Assembly: GCF_000185305.1 (NCBI RefSeq)
Contig: NZ_GL622200.1
Location: 1,804,741-1,868,740 of the forward strand
From: Aggregatibacter segnis ATCC 33393
GTDB lineage: Bacteria > Pseudomonadota > Gammaproteobacteria > Enterobacterales > Pasteurellaceae
DNA length: 64,000 bases
Reading direction: 5' to 3'
Shown here in pieces: positions 7,591-19,724 of this stretch. How positions within the stretch are numbered: the first letter of the stretch is position 1; each line of letters opens with the position of its first letter. Made by a program: the position numbers and the translations under genes. Under the pieces are notes generated by a model. The model saw only the letters and a program-made list of their open reading frames with translations, ran no database searches and was not told where the DNA came from.

Positions 7591-8631
7591 GTGAGTACAC
7601 AATCCTTAAGTTATAAAGATGCCGGCGTGGATATTCATGCAGGTAATGAATTAGTTGAACGCATTAAACCAGAAGTGAAACGCACCACTCGTCCTGAAGT
7701 GATGGGCGGTTTAGGCGGTTTCGGCGCACTTTGTGCCATTCCGTCTAAATATAAAGAGCCGATTTTGGTATCAGGTACTGACGGTGTCGGCACAAAATTG
7801 CGTTTAGCCATTGATTTAAATCGTCACGACAGTATCGGTATCGATTTGGTGGCAATGTGCGTAAACGATTTGGTGGTACAAGGTGCCGAACCGTTATTCT
7901 TCCTGGATTATTATGCCACAGGCAAATTGGATGTAGATGTTGCCGCCAACGTCATTAAAGGCATTGCAAATGGTTGTGAACAATCCGGCTGTGCTTTAGT
8001 GGGCGGCGAAACGGCTGAAATGCCGGGCATGTACCACGAAGGCGATTACGACCTTGCCGGTTTCTGCGTCGGCGTGGTGGAAAAATCGGAAATCATTGAT
8101 GGCAGTCAAGTCAAAGTTGGCGATGCGTTAATCGCCCTCGCTTCTAGTGGCCCACACTCTAACGGCTATTCTTTAATTCGCAAAGTGATTGATGTTGCCG
8201 GTGTGAATCCAGCTGAAGCACAGTTAGAGGGCAGTCCATTAGCCGACCATGTACTGGCACCGACAAAAATCTATGTGAAATCCATTCTGCAATTAATCAA
8301 ACACGTAAATGTTCACGCTATCGCTCACTTAACCGGTGGTGGTTTCTGGGAAAATATCCCGCGCGTGTTACCAAACAGCGTCAAAGCGGTGATCAATGAA
8401 AACAGCTGGCAATGGCCTGCGGTGTTTGATTGGTTGCAACAACAAGGCAATATCACCGACTACGAAATGTATCGCACGTTTAACTGTGGCGTGGGTATGG
8501 TGATTGCATTGCCGCAAGAAGACGTGGAAACCGCACTAGGTCTGCTACAACAGGCTGGTGAAAACGCTTGGGTCGTCGGGGATATTCAACATCTCGCTGA
8601 TGAAAACGAACCGCAAGTTGTTATTCGTTAA
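7591..8631 (+). CDS. purM: phosphoribosylformylglycinamidine cyclo-ligase (AIR synthetase)
   Basis: PurM closes FGAM with ATP to give aminoimidazole ribotide, step five of purine synthesis. The 346-residue protein starts [21 protein letters not shown] and has the conserved [23 protein letters not shown] and [12 protein letters not shown] motifs over the full length (E. coli 345). The start codon is GTG; it follows GGGAAG by about 7 bases, a moderate site. purN starts at the last base of its stop codon (TAATG), so the two are translationally coupled. A PurR box lies upstream. Confidence 0.97.
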   Translation: MSTQSLSYKDAGVDIHAGNELVERIKPEVKRTTRPEVMGGLGGFGALCAIPSKYKEPILVSGTDGVGTKLRLAIDLNRHDSIGIDLVAMCVNDLVVQGAEPLFFLDYYATGKLDVDVAANVIKGIANGCEQSGCALVGGETAEMPGMYHEGDYDLAGFCVGVVEKSEIIDGSQVKVGDALIALASSGPHSNGYSLIRKVIDVAGVNPAEAQLEGSPLADHVLAPTKIYVKSILQLIKHVNVHAIAHLTGGGFWENIPRVLPNSVKAVINENSWQWPAVFDWLQQQGNITDYEMYRTFNCGVGMVIALPQEDVETALGLLQQAGENAWVVGDIQHLADENEPQVVIR

Positions 8632-9269
8632 TGAAAAAAATCGTTGTTCTTATTTCCGGTTATGGTGCGAATTTACAGGCGATTATTGATGCTTGTGAAT
8701 CGCGCTATATTGACGGTGAAGTCGTTGGCGTATTCAGCAATCGAGCGGATGCCTTTGGACTGCAACGGGCAAAAAGTGCGGGTATTTTTCACCGCACTTT
8801 TTTACGTAGCGATTATGCCGACAACCTCGCCATGGATCGCCATATCGCCGATGAAATCGACAATCTCGGCGCGGATTTAATCGTGCTGGCCGGCTACATG
8901 AAAATCCTCACGGCGGAATTTACCCAACGCTTTGCGGGAAAAATTCTCAACATTCACCCTTCTTTATTGCCCAAATATCCTGGGCTGCATACCTACCAAC
9001 GGGCAATCGAAGCCGGTGAGACGGAACACGGCATGACCATTCATTTTGTCAATGAAGAAGTTGATGGCGGCGCCATTGTGTTACAAGCCAAAGTGCCTAT
9101 TTTTGCCGAAGATGATATTGCAGATATTGAGCAACGGGTCAAAGAACAAGAAATTCGTTTTTATCCGTTGGCAATAAAATGGTTTGCTGAGGGAAGACTC
9201 AGGTTAATCGACAATCATGCCTATTTAGACGGCAACCGCTTACCACCGCAAGGTTATGCGATTGACTAA
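8631..9269 (+). CDS. purN: phosphoribosylglycinamide formyltransferase 1
   Basis: PurN transfers a formyl group from 10-formyl-tetrahydrofolate to GAR, step three of purine synthesis. The 212-residue protein opens with KKIVVLISGYGANLQAIIDA and has the catalytic triad Asn107 and His109 (LNIHPSLLPKYPG) and Asp145 (NEEVDGGAIV). It overlaps purM by one base and ends before a strong terminator. An inverted uptake-signal hairpin lies inside the gene at 8771-8802, encoding KSAGIFHRTF, where related PurN proteins are variable. Confidence 0.97.
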   Translation: MKKIVVLISGYGANLQAIIDACESRYIDGEVVGVFSNRADAFGLQRAKSAGIFHRTFLRSDYADNLAMDRHIADEIDNLGADLIVLAGYMKILTAEFTQRFAGKILNIHPSLLPKYPGLHTYQRAIEAGETEHGMTIHFVNEEVDGGAIVLQAKVPIFAEDDIADIEQRVKEQEIRFYPLAIKWFAEGRLRLIDNHAYLDGNRLPPQGYAID

Positions 9270-9278
9270 AGATATAAA

Positions 9279-9306
9279 AAACGCGCTTTTCAGCGCGTTA
9301 TTTTTT
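9279..9306. terminator. bidirectional terminator between purN and HAD gene
   Basis: AACGCGCT and AGCGCGTT form an 8-base GC-rich stem with a TTTC loop. An A run lies on the left and a T run on the right, so it can end both the rightward purMN and the leftward phosphatase transcript. Confidence 0.85.
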
Positions 9307-10120
9307 ATTCGTTAATTAATCCGGCTTTGATAAGGAATCGATAAATGCCGTCTTGATCAAGCGGTTCCGCCACATGATCGGCAATCGCTTTGAGTTTTTC
9401 ATTGCCATTGCCCATCGCCACACCTACGCCCACGGTGCTTAACATTTCCAAATCGTTTAACTGATCGCCGAACGCCATGACATTGTCCATTTGTAGTCCC
9501 AAGTGTTTGACCACCGCTTGAATACCGCGAGCCTTTGAACCTTCTGCATCGAATAAATCCACAGAATCTTCATGCCAACGCACCACGCGCAAGCCATCTA
9601 ATACGCCTGAATTTTGCACCAATTCATCATGCTCTGCGCGATAAAACGGCAGAACTTGGCCAATATCATTTGTTTCAAAAAAGGTTTTATCCACAATATA
9701 ATCTTTCAAGATCGGATCCATCGCGAACTGCACCACTGAATTCCGCTCTGAAACTGCCACCGTATGATCCGCGACAAACGCATAAGGCATATTATGTTGC
9801 TCAAAAAAATGCACCAAACGGCGAATTTTTTCCGTTGGAATCACATGTTTCTCAATCACTTGCCCACGATAACTTGCCATCTGCCCGTTCATGGTCACAA
9901 ATAAATCAATGCCTTCCTGCTCAATCACCTGATTTAATTTATGCGGGAAAGCACAACGAGTACGCCCTGTGGCAATGGCAGGAATAATGCCGTTTTCTTT
10001 CAATTTACGCATAAACACAGGCACCGTTGCCGGCAGAAAATCACGTTGTTTCATAAACAACGTGTCATCGATATCAAAAAAGACCACTTTGATTTGGTCT
10101 CGATAATTCGGAATGCTCAT
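9305..10120 (-). CDS. Cof-type HAD-superfamily phosphatase
   Basis: The 271-residue protein has the HAD nucleophile motif VFFDIDDTLF with Asp16 and Asp18, motif II AIATGRT, and the C-terminal metal site VMAFGDQLNDLEML. The large alpha/beta cap between them is typical of the Cof/YidA class (IIB). These cytoplasmic enzymes dephosphorylate sugar phosphates, nucleotides or flavin precursors; the substrate cannot be read from sequence. It starts at ATG with GAAAAAAC upstream, and is divergent from comF. No operon partner is seen. Confidence 0.9.
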   Translation of the reverse strand: MSIPNYRDQIKVVFFDIDDTLFMKQRDFLPATVPVFMRKLKENGIIPAIATGRTRCAFPHKLNQVIEQEGIDLFVTMNGQMASYRGQVIEKHVIPTEKIRRLVHFFEQHNMPYAFVADHTVAVSERNSVVQFAMDPILKDYIVDKTFFETNDIGQVLPFYRAEHDELVQNSGVLDGLRVVRWHEDSVDLFDAEGSKARGIQAVVKHLGLQMDNVMAFGDQLNDLEMLSTVGVGVAMGNGNEKLKAIADHVAEPLDQDGIYRFLIKAGLINE

Positions 10121-10175
10121 GTTTTTTCTCTTCTATTAAATTCAGTGTCTGGCAGAAATGTTGCCTGATTTTAGC

Positions 10176-10200
10176 ATTTTTGCGAGGCAGATCCTAAAAT
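10176..10200 (+). promoter_or_regulatory. CRP-S (Sxy-dependent competence) site of comF
   Basis: TTTTTGCGA, six bases, then TCCTAAAA resembles the CRP-S consensus TTTTTGCGA-N6-TCGCAAAA used with CRP and Sxy/TfoX in Pasteurellaceae competence genes. The left half is perfect and the right half has two mismatches. Its centre is about 60 bases before the likely start of transcription given by TATGAT at 10236-10241. Confidence 0.75.
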
Positions 10201-10226
10201 CGGGCAAAAAAACAACGAAAAAAAGC

Positions 10227-10268
10227 ACCGCACTTTATGATGTGCCGGTTTTCTTAATCAAGTGCGGT
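10227..10268. repeat. inverted uptake-signal pair in comF 5' region
   Basis: ACCGCACTT (10227-10235) and AAGTGCGGT (10260-10268) flank the likely -10 element of comF. Only the right arm should be in the transcript, so this pair is not expected to form an RNA terminator. Confidence 0.7.
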
Positions 10269-10275
10269 CGCTTTT

Positions 10276-10962
10276 ATGAACGTTTTTCGATCCAGCTGCG
10301 TGCATTGCCATGCGCCTCTTAAACTAGCCAAACATGGCTTATGTAGCCGTTGTAATCGAACGATTCGGCGTTTTCCTTATTGCGGTTGCTGTGGCTCAGA
10401 GCTGATGGAAAATGCCTTGCATTGTGGCAACTGTTTACAGCAGGAACCGGCGTGGGATCGCATGGTGATTATAGGTCGTTACAACGAACCGCTTTCCACG
10501 CTGATTCATCGCTTTAAATTTCAAAAACAATTTCAACTCGACCGCACTTTAGCACGCCTGTTGTATTTGGCCATCCGCGAAGCTCGACGAAATCATCAAT
10601 TGCCTTTGCCTGAGGTGATCCTGCCCGTGCCGTTACATCATGTTCGACAATGGCAACGGGGATATAACCAAGCAGATTTATTGGCGCACCAACTGAGCTC
10701 ATGGCTTAAGATACCCGCCAAAAACGACTTAATCATCCGTGCCAAACGTACACCGACTCAACGAGGCCTTAGTGCTAAAGATCGACGACAAAATCTCAAA
10801 AATGCGTTTCAACTTTCCGCTAAAGCCCGAGATTTTCCTTATCGTCACGTTGCCTTAATAGACGATGTGATCACCACCGGCGCGACGTTAAACGAAATCG
10901 CCAAGCTATTACGCAAAGCGAATGTTACACATATTCAAGTGTGGGGATTGGCGCGAACATAA
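10276..10962 (+). CDS. comF: competence protein ComF (phosphoribosyltransferase fold)
   Basis: ComF is a cytoplasmic protein needed for moving transforming DNA across the inner membrane in Haemophilus. The 228-residue protein has an N-terminal zinc-ribbon-like region with paired cysteines (CVHCHAP, CSRCNR, CGCCGSE, CGNC). It is followed by a phosphoribosyltransferase domain with the PRPP loop VALIDDVITTGAT near 192-204 and the motif RGYNQADLLA. The CRP-S site upstream supports Sxy-controlled expression during competence. nfuA follows 109 bases later in the same direction. The start is ATG with a weak ribosome-binding site (AAGTGCGGTCG, part of an uptake signal). Confidence 0.95.
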   Translation: MNVFRSSCVHCHAPLKLAKHGLCSRCNRTIRRFPYCGCCGSELMENALHCGNCLQQEPAWDRMVIIGRYNEPLSTLIHRFKFQKQFQLDRTLARLLYLAIREARRNHQLPLPEVILPVPLHHVRQWQRGYNQADLLAHQLSSWLKIPAKNDLIIRAKRTPTQRGLSAKDRRQNLKNAFQLSAKARDFPYRHVALIDDVITTGATLNEIAKLLRKANVTHIQVWGLART

Positions 10963-11071
10963 AACGCATGATAAGGCAGCGGTATTTTTTATTACACCAA
11001 AAGGTGGAAAAAAAACCGCATGAAGCGTATCATATCCGACAAATTTAATTAGGTTTTATTGTGGGAGCGTT

Positions 11072-11656
11072 ATGCAACAAATTACCATTTCAGCGGAAGC
11101 ACAAGCACATTTCCGCCGTTTATTAGATCAGCAAGAAGAAGGCACTAACATTCGTATTTTCGTTGTCAATCCCGGTACGCCAAGTGCCGAGTGCGGTGTG
11201 TCTTACTGCCCACCCAATTCGGTGGAAGCAAGCGATACCGAAATGAAATACGACACCTTTTCTGCCTTTGTGGATGACATCAGTCTGCCATTTTTGGAAG
11301 ATGCAGAAATCGACTATGTCACGGAAGAATTAGGCGCACAACTCACCTTAAAAGCACCAAACGCTAAAATGCGCAAAGTGGCAGACGACGCGCCGTTAAT
11401 CGAACGCGTGGAATACGTCATTCAAACTCAAATCAACCCTCAATTAGCAAGTCACGGCGGTAAAATCACCTTATTAGAAATCACCGATGACGGCTATGCG
11501 ATTCTACAATTCGGAGGCGGTTGCAACGGTTGCTCCATGGTGGATGTCACCTTGAAAGACGGCGTAGAAAAACAATTAATCAGCCTCTTCCCGGATGAAT
11601 TAAAAGGCGCAAAAGATGTGACGGAACACCAACGCGGCGAACATTCTTATTATTAA
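11072..11656 (+). CDS. nfuA: Fe-S cluster carrier protein NfuA
   Basis: NfuA receives [4Fe-4S] clusters and passes them to target enzymes, especially under oxidative stress. The 194-residue protein (E. coli 191) has an N-terminal degenerate A-type carrier domain (about 1-95) and a C-terminal Nfu domain. The cluster-binding CNGC gives Cys151 and Cys154 in [20 protein letters not shown]. The start ATG follows GGGAGCG. It has its own terminator and follows comF, as the related E. coli gene gntY follows gntX. Confidence 0.96.
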   Translation: MQQITISAEAQAHFRRLLDQQEEGTNIRIFVVNPGTPSAECGVSYCPPNSVEASDTEMKYDTFSAFVDDISLPFLEDAEIDYVTEELGAQLTLKAPNAKMRKVADDAPLIERVEYVIQTQINPQLASHGGKITLLEITDDGYAILQFGGGCNGCSMVDVTLKDGVEKQLISLFPDELKGAKDVTEHQRGEHSYY

Positions 11657-11664
11657 ACCCAAAC

Positions 11665-11692
11665 AAAAAACCACCGAAAAGGTGGTTTTTTG
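11665..11692 (+). terminator. terminator of nfuA
   Basis: CCACC-GAAAA-GGTGG is a short GC stem flanked by an A run and six T, placed between the convergent nfuA and brnQ genes. It can work in both directions. Confidence 0.85.
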
Positions 11693-11705
11693 TTGTCTTT
11701 GAAAA

Positions 11706-13004
11706 CTATTTTGCACGTTTACCAACCAACATGGTCAAGAACATCACGCCTAACGCCGGAATTAACCACGCCAAGCCATTATCATATAATGGGAAATTGC
11801 CAAGGAATTGTTTCACGCTGTCAGACAATAATCCCACGTTATTTAAGCTGTCGCACAGACTAAAACACACGGTGACCGCAATCGTGGCGTTATAGGTTAA
11901 TTTCACACGTGGCAATTTAGCACGGACGAATTGCAATACCACCAACATGATTGCCACCGGATAAATTAATAACAATGCAGGAATAGTTACTTGTAATAAT
12001 TTCGTTAAGCCGTTTTCGGAAATGATGGTCGTCATGATAGTAAATACCACCACCCAAAAGGCGTACGGTAAGCGGTTGGAGAATTTAGCGAAATAGTAAG
12101 CACAAGCACTGGTCACGCCCACTAAGGTGGTTAAACTTGCCAAGAAGATGATACCGGACATAATCCAAGAACCTTCTTTGCCAAATAACACGTTTACATA
12201 ACGAGAGAAAATTTGACCGCCGTTGCTAGCGCCTTGCGCCACTTGGTCACTGGTCGCACCAAGATAGAAAAGGGAAAAATAAAGTGCGGCTAATAAAACC
12301 ACTGAAATGCAGCCCGCAGAAATGGTGTAACGCATGATTTTTTGCGGTTCAGTGACGTTTTTCGCACTTAACGCACGTGCAACAATGCCGCCGAAAGCAA
12401 TTGCCGCTAAGACATCCATGGTTTGATAACCGCTAATTAAACCGGTGGTCAACGCGGAGCTGTCCGCATAACTTTTGCTTGGTGCGGCAATGTCAGACAA
12501 TGGCGACATAAAGACTGTCACAGTGACCACCACCAATAACACCAATAACGCCGGGGTCATAAATTTGCCTACGCTGGAAATAATGGTGTTTGGTTTTAGC
12601 ATGAATAACATAGCAATAATGTTAAAGACTACGGCAAAAATCAGGTGATTTGCCGGTGTATCCGAGACAATCTCTAACGGCACCAACGCCATTTCATAGG
12701 CTACGTTGGTAATTCGCGGCATCGCAAACGTAGAACCAATCACTAAATATAAGGTGGCTAAAAATAAAATTTCCGCCCATTTTGGTAGGTCGCGAGTAAG
12801 TTCTTCGCCACGTCCTAAAACAGACACAATCACTAAGGTGATAAATGGCATTAACACACCGGTCACAACAAAACCTAATGCCGCTGTTGCCCAATGTTGC
12901 CCAGCAGTGTAGCCTTCCATAGGTGGGAAAATGATGTTTCCTGCACCTAAAAACAGGGCAAAAATCATCATACCTAAAACAACAATATCTTTACGTGAAA
13001 ACAT
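11706..13004 (-). CDS. brnQ: branched-chain amino acid transporter BrnQ (LIVCS family)
   Basis: This inner-membrane Na+-coupled carrier imports Leu, Ile and Val. The 432-residue protein begins MFSRKDIVVLGMMIFALFLG and has about 12 hydrophobic segments, with the family signature GAGNIIFPPMEG in the first one. An open frame continues 80 codons upstream into the pyrG promoter region, but that part is not transporter-like, and the ATG at 13004 fits the family N-terminus. It is divergent from pyrG, with about 230 bases between, and shares a terminator region with nfuA. Confidence 0.94.
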   Translation of the reverse strand: MFSRKDIVVLGMMIFALFLGAGNIIFPPMEGYTAGQHWATAALGFVVTGVLMPFITLVIVSVLGRGEELTRDLPKWAEILFLATLYLVIGSTFAMPRITNVAYEMALVPLEIVSDTPANHLIFAVVFNIIAMLFMLKPNTIISSVGKFMTPALLVLLVVVTVTVFMSPLSDIAAPSKSYADSSALTTGLISGYQTMDVLAAIAFGGIVARALSAKNVTEPQKIMRYTISAGCISVVLLAALYFSLFYLGATSDQVAQGASNGGQIFSRYVNVLFGKEGSWIMSGIIFLASLTTLVGVTSACAYYFAKFSNRLPYAFWVVVFTIMTTIISENGLTKLLQVTIPALLLIYPVAIMLVVLQFVRAKLPRVKLTYNATIAVTVCFSLCDSLNNVGLLSDSVKQFLGNFPLYDNGLAWLIPALGVMFLTMLVGKRAK

Positions 13005-13179
13005 AATAAATTTCTCTTTTGTTATAAAAAGTCGGCGGATTTTACACCAAAAATAGCGAATTTCGTAATAAAACATAAAAAAAGTGTGATATTTTTCCAC
13101 CGCACTTTCTGTCAAATCCGCAAGCGCGGCGATTGAGTTCATCGGACCTTTGTTGTAAACTAGGCTCCCGTCTTGATAG

Positions 13180-14868
<1,689 letters not shown>

Positions 14869-14891
14869 CGGCTTTCTGAAAAATTGAAATG

Positions 14892-14933
14892 AAAGTGCGG
14901 TCAGAAAAACACTTGGATTTTTGACCGCACTTT
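14892..14933. terminator. inverted uptake-signal terminator of pyrG
   Basis: AAAGTGCGGTCA (14892-14903) pairs with TGACCGCACTTT (14922-14933) in a perfect 12-base stem. A further T run follows, 24 bases after the pyrG stop. Confidence 0.8.
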
Positions 14934-15017
14934 TTTATTTTCTCGCCGTGATCCACTTCACAAAAAATGGCCTTTGCTCTTGTTCTGCCTCTTGCCTTTC
15001 ACTATATTGAGAACCCT

Positions 15018-15100
15018 CTTGTCGGAGTGCCGGAAGGCTGAGATCGCAATGAACGCGAGATCCGTGGAACCTGTGGATTAATCCCCGCGCAGGGAACAAG
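15018..15100 (+). ncRNA. TPP riboswitch (thi-box) upstream of thiE
   Basis: The conserved parts of the thiamine pyrophosphate aptamer are present in order: CTTGTCGGAGTGCC, GGCTGAGATCG, GCGAGATCCGTGGAACCTG, then CCCCGCGCAGGGAACAAG. The outer helix forms from CTTGT (15018-15022) and ACAAG (15096-15100). It ends 70 bases before the thiE start, and no terminator stem with a T run follows. Control of translation through the CGGAGA ribosome-binding site therefore seems more likely than transcription stop. Confidence 0.92.
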
Positions 15101-15170
15101 TTATTAGCAATTTGCATTTCATCACACCTTCCGCACAAGCTACCTTTTATTTACCTTACCGGAGATTGCC

Positions 15171-15833
15171 ATGTCGGAAGCTGTGTCTCATTTATCAGAA
15201 ATCATCCCGCCTAAAGCGCCTTTTGCGCCCACCGAATTTAAGTTGGGATTGTATGTCATCGTGGACAGTTACGAATGGATTGAACGGCTCATTCATGCCG
15301 GCGTGAAAACCTTGCAAATTCGCATTAAAGATCGCTCGCCGGAACAAGCAGAAGAGGAAATCGCCCGTTGCATTGCCTTAGCCAAACAACATCAAGTGCG
15401 GTTATTTGTAGATGATTTTTGGTCGTTAGCGATTAAATATCAGGCTTATGGCGTCCATCTTGGGCAGGAGGATTTGCTCACAGCGGATTTAAACGCCATC
15501 CAACAAGCAGGACTGCGTCTCGGTGTTTCCACCCACAATCAAGAAGAAGTCGATCTGGTGTTACCGTTGCGCCCTTCCTATGTTGCCCTCGGGCATATTT
15601 TCCCGACGCAAACGAAAGACATGCCTTCCGCCCCTCAAGGTATTACCAATTTAGCTGCACAGGTAAAAAACTTAGGTAAAATGCCGACTGTCGCAATCGG
15701 CGGTATTAGTGCCTCACATTTCCCCGATATTTTGGCCACAGGAGTCGGTAGCATTGCCGTGATTTCTGCTGTAACCAAAGCGCAAGACTGGCAACGTGCG
15801 GTGAAAAATTTACAGCAATATTTTGTCGAATAA
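15171..15833 (+). CDS. thiE: thiamine phosphate synthase ThiE
   Basis: ThiE joins HMP pyrophosphate and the thiazole phosphate into thiamine phosphate. The 220-residue TIM-barrel protein has [16 protein letters not shown], the substrate region [40 protein letters not shown] and the phosphate-binding [11 protein letters not shown]. The N-terminus is about 25 residues longer than the shortest homologues. It is the only thiamine gene in the window; a TPP riboswitch precedes it. As in other Pasteurellaceae, this may serve salvage of the two moieties rather than a complete pathway, which is inference. Confidence 0.95.
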   Translation: MSEAVSHLSEIIPPKAPFAPTEFKLGLYVIVDSYEWIERLIHAGVKTLQIRIKDRSPEQAEEEIARCIALAKQHQVRLFVDDFWSLAIKYQAYGVHLGQEDLLTADLNAIQQAGLRLGVSTHNQEEVDLVLPLRPSYVALGHIFPTQTKDMPSAPQGITNLAAQVKNLGKMPTVAIGGISASHFPDILATGVGSIAVISAVTKAQDWQRAVKNLQQYFVE

Positions 15834-15944
15834 CGGGCTATTTTCGTTCAAATTTATGGCGCACCATCTCGAAAAATTCATCTTAAAATTGAACCGCACT
15901 TCAGACGCAGTAAAACATAGAGCAAAATCAAATTGTCTGTAGTT

Positions 15945-15978
15945 TTTGCAAGACAAAGGAACAAAATAGCTTTATGAT
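15945..15978 (+). promoter_or_regulatory. possible sigma-70 promoter of eno
   Basis: TATGAT (15973-15978) is a good -10 element, 57 bases before the eno start. AAGACA (15950-15955) 17 bases earlier is a partial -35. The -10 is the stronger evidence. Confidence 0.45.
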
Positions 15979-16016
15979 ACCGACATTTTTAGAGCAAACT
16001 AACCCGTTTTAATTAA

Positions 16017-17345
<1,329 letters not shown>

Positions 17346-17383
17346 TTAATAACCATCGCGGTTATTAAAACGCGCTAAAAGAA

Positions 17384-17428
17384 CACCGCACTTTTTGTTG
17401 AAAGATAAAAAGTGCGGTGATTTTTTTA
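17384..17428. terminator. inverted uptake-signal terminator between eno and ruvX
   Basis: CACCGCACTTTTT (17384-17396) and AAAAAGTGCGGTG (17407-17419) form a perfect 13-base stem with a T run behind it. It lies between convergent genes. Confidence 0.85.
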
Positions 17429-17447
17429 TGTGTTTTTTTAAAGCAAT

Positions 17448-17867
17448 TTATTCACAGTATTGCTCAAACCAACTTTCCAATATTAAACAAGCAGAAATAC
17501 CGTCCACTTTACTTTTATTCAAAGCTCGATAACCGCCCCGCCCAAAAATTTCGCTACGGGCTTCTGTGGTAGTTAAGCGTTCGTCCTGTAACTCCACCGG
17601 CAAATTGAAACGCCCATGAAGGCGGTTAGCAAATTTTTTTGCCCGTAAAGTTAACGGCTGTTCCGTACCGTCCATGTTCAATGGTAACCCCACCACAAGT
17701 CGTTCAGGTTGCCAATCTTGAATACACTTTTCAATGGCTTCCCAGTTTGGAATACCGTCTTGCGCCTTGAATGCGGGTAAGGATTGCGCCGTGCCGGTAA
17801 TACTTTGCCCGACCGCACAACCGATACTTTTTGTGCCGAAATCAAAGGCGATAACCGTAATGCCCAT
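17448..17867 (-). CDS. ruvX: Holliday junction resolvase-like protein RuvX (YqgF)
   Basis: This 139-residue RNase H-fold protein starts [20 protein letters not shown] with the conserved Asp9, and has [11 protein letters not shown] and [11 protein letters not shown]. The family is thought to process the 5' end of pre-16S rRNA. It overlaps the stop of yqgE by one base, so the two are co-translated, as in E. coli yqgEF. Confidence 0.95.
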   Translation of the reverse strand: MGITVIAFDFGTKSIGCAVGQSITGTAQSLPAFKAQDGIPNWEAIEKCIQDWQPERLVVGLPLNMDGTEQPLTLRAKKFANRLHGRFNLPVELQDERLTTTEARSEIFGRGGYRALNKSKVDGISACLILESWFEQYCE

Positions 17868-18427
17868 TAACTGTGCCCTACCTGACCGGCAAAATTATGG
17901 GAATCAATACCTAACAATTGGTTTGCTGCAAGCCAGCGCTCTTCGTACGGCAAATCAAATAAAATCTGCTCGGTTGCTGGTACAACTAACCAAGAGTTAT
18001 TCATAATTTCCCGTTCCAACTGATTCGGTTCCCAACTCGCACAACCAAGTGCTACCAAATATTTTTCCGGCTCCAATAGCGTGCCGAAAGTATCCACGAC
18101 ATCCGCTGAAGTCGTCAGCATGAGGTTGTCGTTCACCCGATAACTGTGATCAAAAGGCTCATGAGTATTAGTATGCAAAATAAAACCACGATCGACATTG
18201 ACCGGTCCACCGGCAAGCACCAACTTATCGCTATAAGTGCGGTTGCTGACCATCATGAAATTCATCTTGGCGCCCAGCTCCGCAATACTTAAATCTGTCG
18301 GTTGATTTAACACTAATCCCATAGAACCTTTTTCATTATGTTCACAGATATAAATCACCGAGCGGTAAAAATAACTGTCATCTAAATTCGGCATTGCAAT
18401 CAAGAGATGATCTTGTAAATCCATCAT
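17867..18427 (-). CDS. yqgE: UPF0301/AlgH family protein YqgE
   Basis: The 186-residue protein matches the AlgH/YqgE family over its length: [40 protein letters not shown] near the start, [15 protein letters not shown] in the middle, [16 protein letters not shown] later. It is a cytoplasmic protein of unclear role that almost always neighbours ruvX. Two ATG codons in a row open the gene (18427 and 18424); the second gives the usual MDLQ start. rsmE ends 13 bases upstream, so a rsmE-yqgE-ruvX operon is likely. Confidence 0.93.
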   Translation of the reverse strand: MMDLQDHLLIAMPNLDDSYFYRSVIYICEHNEKGSMGLVLNQPTDLSIAELGAKMNFMMVSNRTYSDKLVLAGGPVNVDRGFILHTNTHEPFDHSYRVNDNLMLTTSADVVDTFGTLLEPEKYLVALGCASWEPNQLEREIMNNSWLVVPATEQILFDLPYEERWLAANQLLGIDSHNFAGQVGHS

Positions 18428-18440
18428 ATTTCGTTTTTCT

Positions 18441-19175
18441 CTATCCTAAATCACCAAAACACACTTGCAAGGCGGTAATTGCCGCCATCGCTGCGGTTTC
18501 AGTGCGTAATACACGTTTTCCTAATAAGACTTCCACAAAGCCATGTTCCTCGGTTTGTGCAATTTCTTGTGGGGACAAACCGCCTTCCGAACCGATTAAT
18601 AAGCGAACCCCCGCCTTAGAGATTGCCGGCAGAGTACGAATGGAATAACTGGCTCTTGGATGTAAATTTAATTTGAGTGCGTCATCCGGTTCGGCACACC
18701 ATTGTTGTAATTTCATTAACGGACGAATTTCCGGGATGGTATTCCGTCCGCACTGTTCGCAGGCAGCAATCGCAATTTTTTGCCATTGCTGAATTTTTTT
18801 CTCCATGCGTTCACCGTCTAATTTCACGCCACAACGTTCCGACCACAGAGGCGTAATGACATTCACACCCAGTTCAACGGATTTCTGAATAGTAAATTCC
18901 ATGCGTTCCCCACGGGAAATCACTTGTCCTAAATGGATCGCAAGTGGACTTTCACGATCATCTAACTGACGACTCAAAATATCGACATCAACGGATTTTT
19001 TCGTGATCGCATTGATGACAGCTTGATAGATATGGTTACTGCCATCAAAAAGTTCAAGTTGATCGCCCGGTTGCATACGCAAAACACGAGCGACATGGTT
19101 GGCACCATCTTCAGAAAGTGCGCAGGAGGTAAGTGAATTAAGAGAAGTTGGATGATAAATTCGAGGTATTCGCAT
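18441..19175 (-). CDS. rsmE: 16S rRNA (uracil-1498-N3)-methyltransferase
   Basis: RsmE methylates U1498 of 16S rRNA in the assembled 30S subunit. The 244-residue protein has an N-terminal PUA-like domain ([11 protein letters not shown] at the start, [20 protein letters not shown]) and the C-terminal SPOUT fold with the knot motifs [14 protein letters not shown] and [13 protein letters not shown]. It leads the rsmE-yqgE-ruvX set; metJ ends 81 bases upstream, so read-through from metJ is possible. Confidence 0.96.
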   Translation of the reverse strand: MRIPRIYHPTSLNSLTSCALSEDGANHVARVLRMQPGDQLELFDGSNHIYQAVINAITKKSVDVDILSRQLDDRESPLAIHLGQVISRGERMEFTIQKSVELGVNVITPLWSERCGVKLDGERMEKKIQQWQKIAIAACEQCGRNTIPEIRPLMKLQQWCAEPDDALKLNLHPRASYSIRTLPAISKAGVRLLIGSEGGLSPQEIAQTEEHGFVEVLLGKRVLRTETAAMAAITALQVCFGDLG

Positions 19176-19256
19176 AATAGAACAAATAAGTAAAAATAAT
19201 TTGTTCTATCATAGCAGAAAAGCAGATGGCAAAACGAAAAATGCGAAGTGAAAAAA

Positions 19257-19574
19257 TTAATATTCCCACTGTGTCGGATCAATGCCCAACTCGCGCATAA
19301 TTTTTTTCGCTTCTTCCGGAATTTCGTCACTACGTTCTTTTAACAGGTCTTCATCTGTTGGCAAAGGTTGACCTGTAAAAGCATGTAAAAATGCTTCGCA
19401 TAACAGTTCACTGTTGGTGGCGTGACGCAAATTACGAATTTGGCGACGGGTACGTTCATTGGTCAAAATTTCAAGCACTTTAATCGGAATAGATACTGTA
19501 ATCTTTTTAACTTGTTCGCTTTTTTTACCGTGTTCCGCATAAGGACTGATATATTGTCCGTTCCAATCCGCCAT
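19257..19574 (-). CDS. metJ: methionine repressor MetJ
   Basis: MetJ binds tandem met boxes with S-adenosylmethionine as corepressor and shuts down methionine synthesis. The 105-residue ribbon-helix-helix protein has [20 protein letters not shown] and [20 protein letters not shown], practically the E. coli sequence, and ends in [12 protein letters not shown] follows a weak TAGGAATCA site. No metB or other met gene is adjacent, and no clear AGACGTCT box was seen upstream; only the inverted repeat at 19639-19664. Confidence 0.97.
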   Translation of the reverse strand: MADWNGQYISPYAEHGKKSEQVKKITVSIPIKVLEILTNERTRRQIRNLRHATNSELLCEAFLHAFTGQPLPTDEDLLKERSDEIPEEAKKIMRELGIDPTQWEY

Positions 19575-19638
19575 AATTGATTCCTAAAATAACCTTATTA
19601 ATTGTCGAGATATTCTAATAAAAAATAATAAAAATAAC

Positions 19639-19664
19639 AATCTAGCCGTGAAGACTGCTAGATT
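19639..19664. promoter_or_regulatory. inverted repeat upstream of metJ (terminator or operator)
   Basis: AATCTAGC and GCTAGATT form a perfect 8-base stem around a 10-base loop. Read leftward it is followed by a T-rich tract, so it may be a second terminator for galU. Its inner part, AGCAGTCT on the minus strand, matches a met box in 6 of 8 positions, so a role in metJ autocontrol is also possible. Confidence 0.45.
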
Positions 19665-19688
19665 TCCAGCGCTAAAAATAGAAAAAAT

Positions 19689-19713
19689 AAAGGCATCTTA
19701 TCGATGCCTTTTT
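19689..19713 (-). terminator. terminator of galU
   Basis: AAAGGCATC and GATGCCTTT form a 9-base stem with a 5-base loop, flanked by A and T runs, 12 bases past the galU stop. Confidence 0.85.
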
Positions 19714-19724
19714 ATTCAACAAAA

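Noticed and set aside
14935-15138. Minus-strand frame of 67 codons before thiE
   Set aside because: It is the complement of the TPP riboswitch; the conserved look comes from the RNA element.
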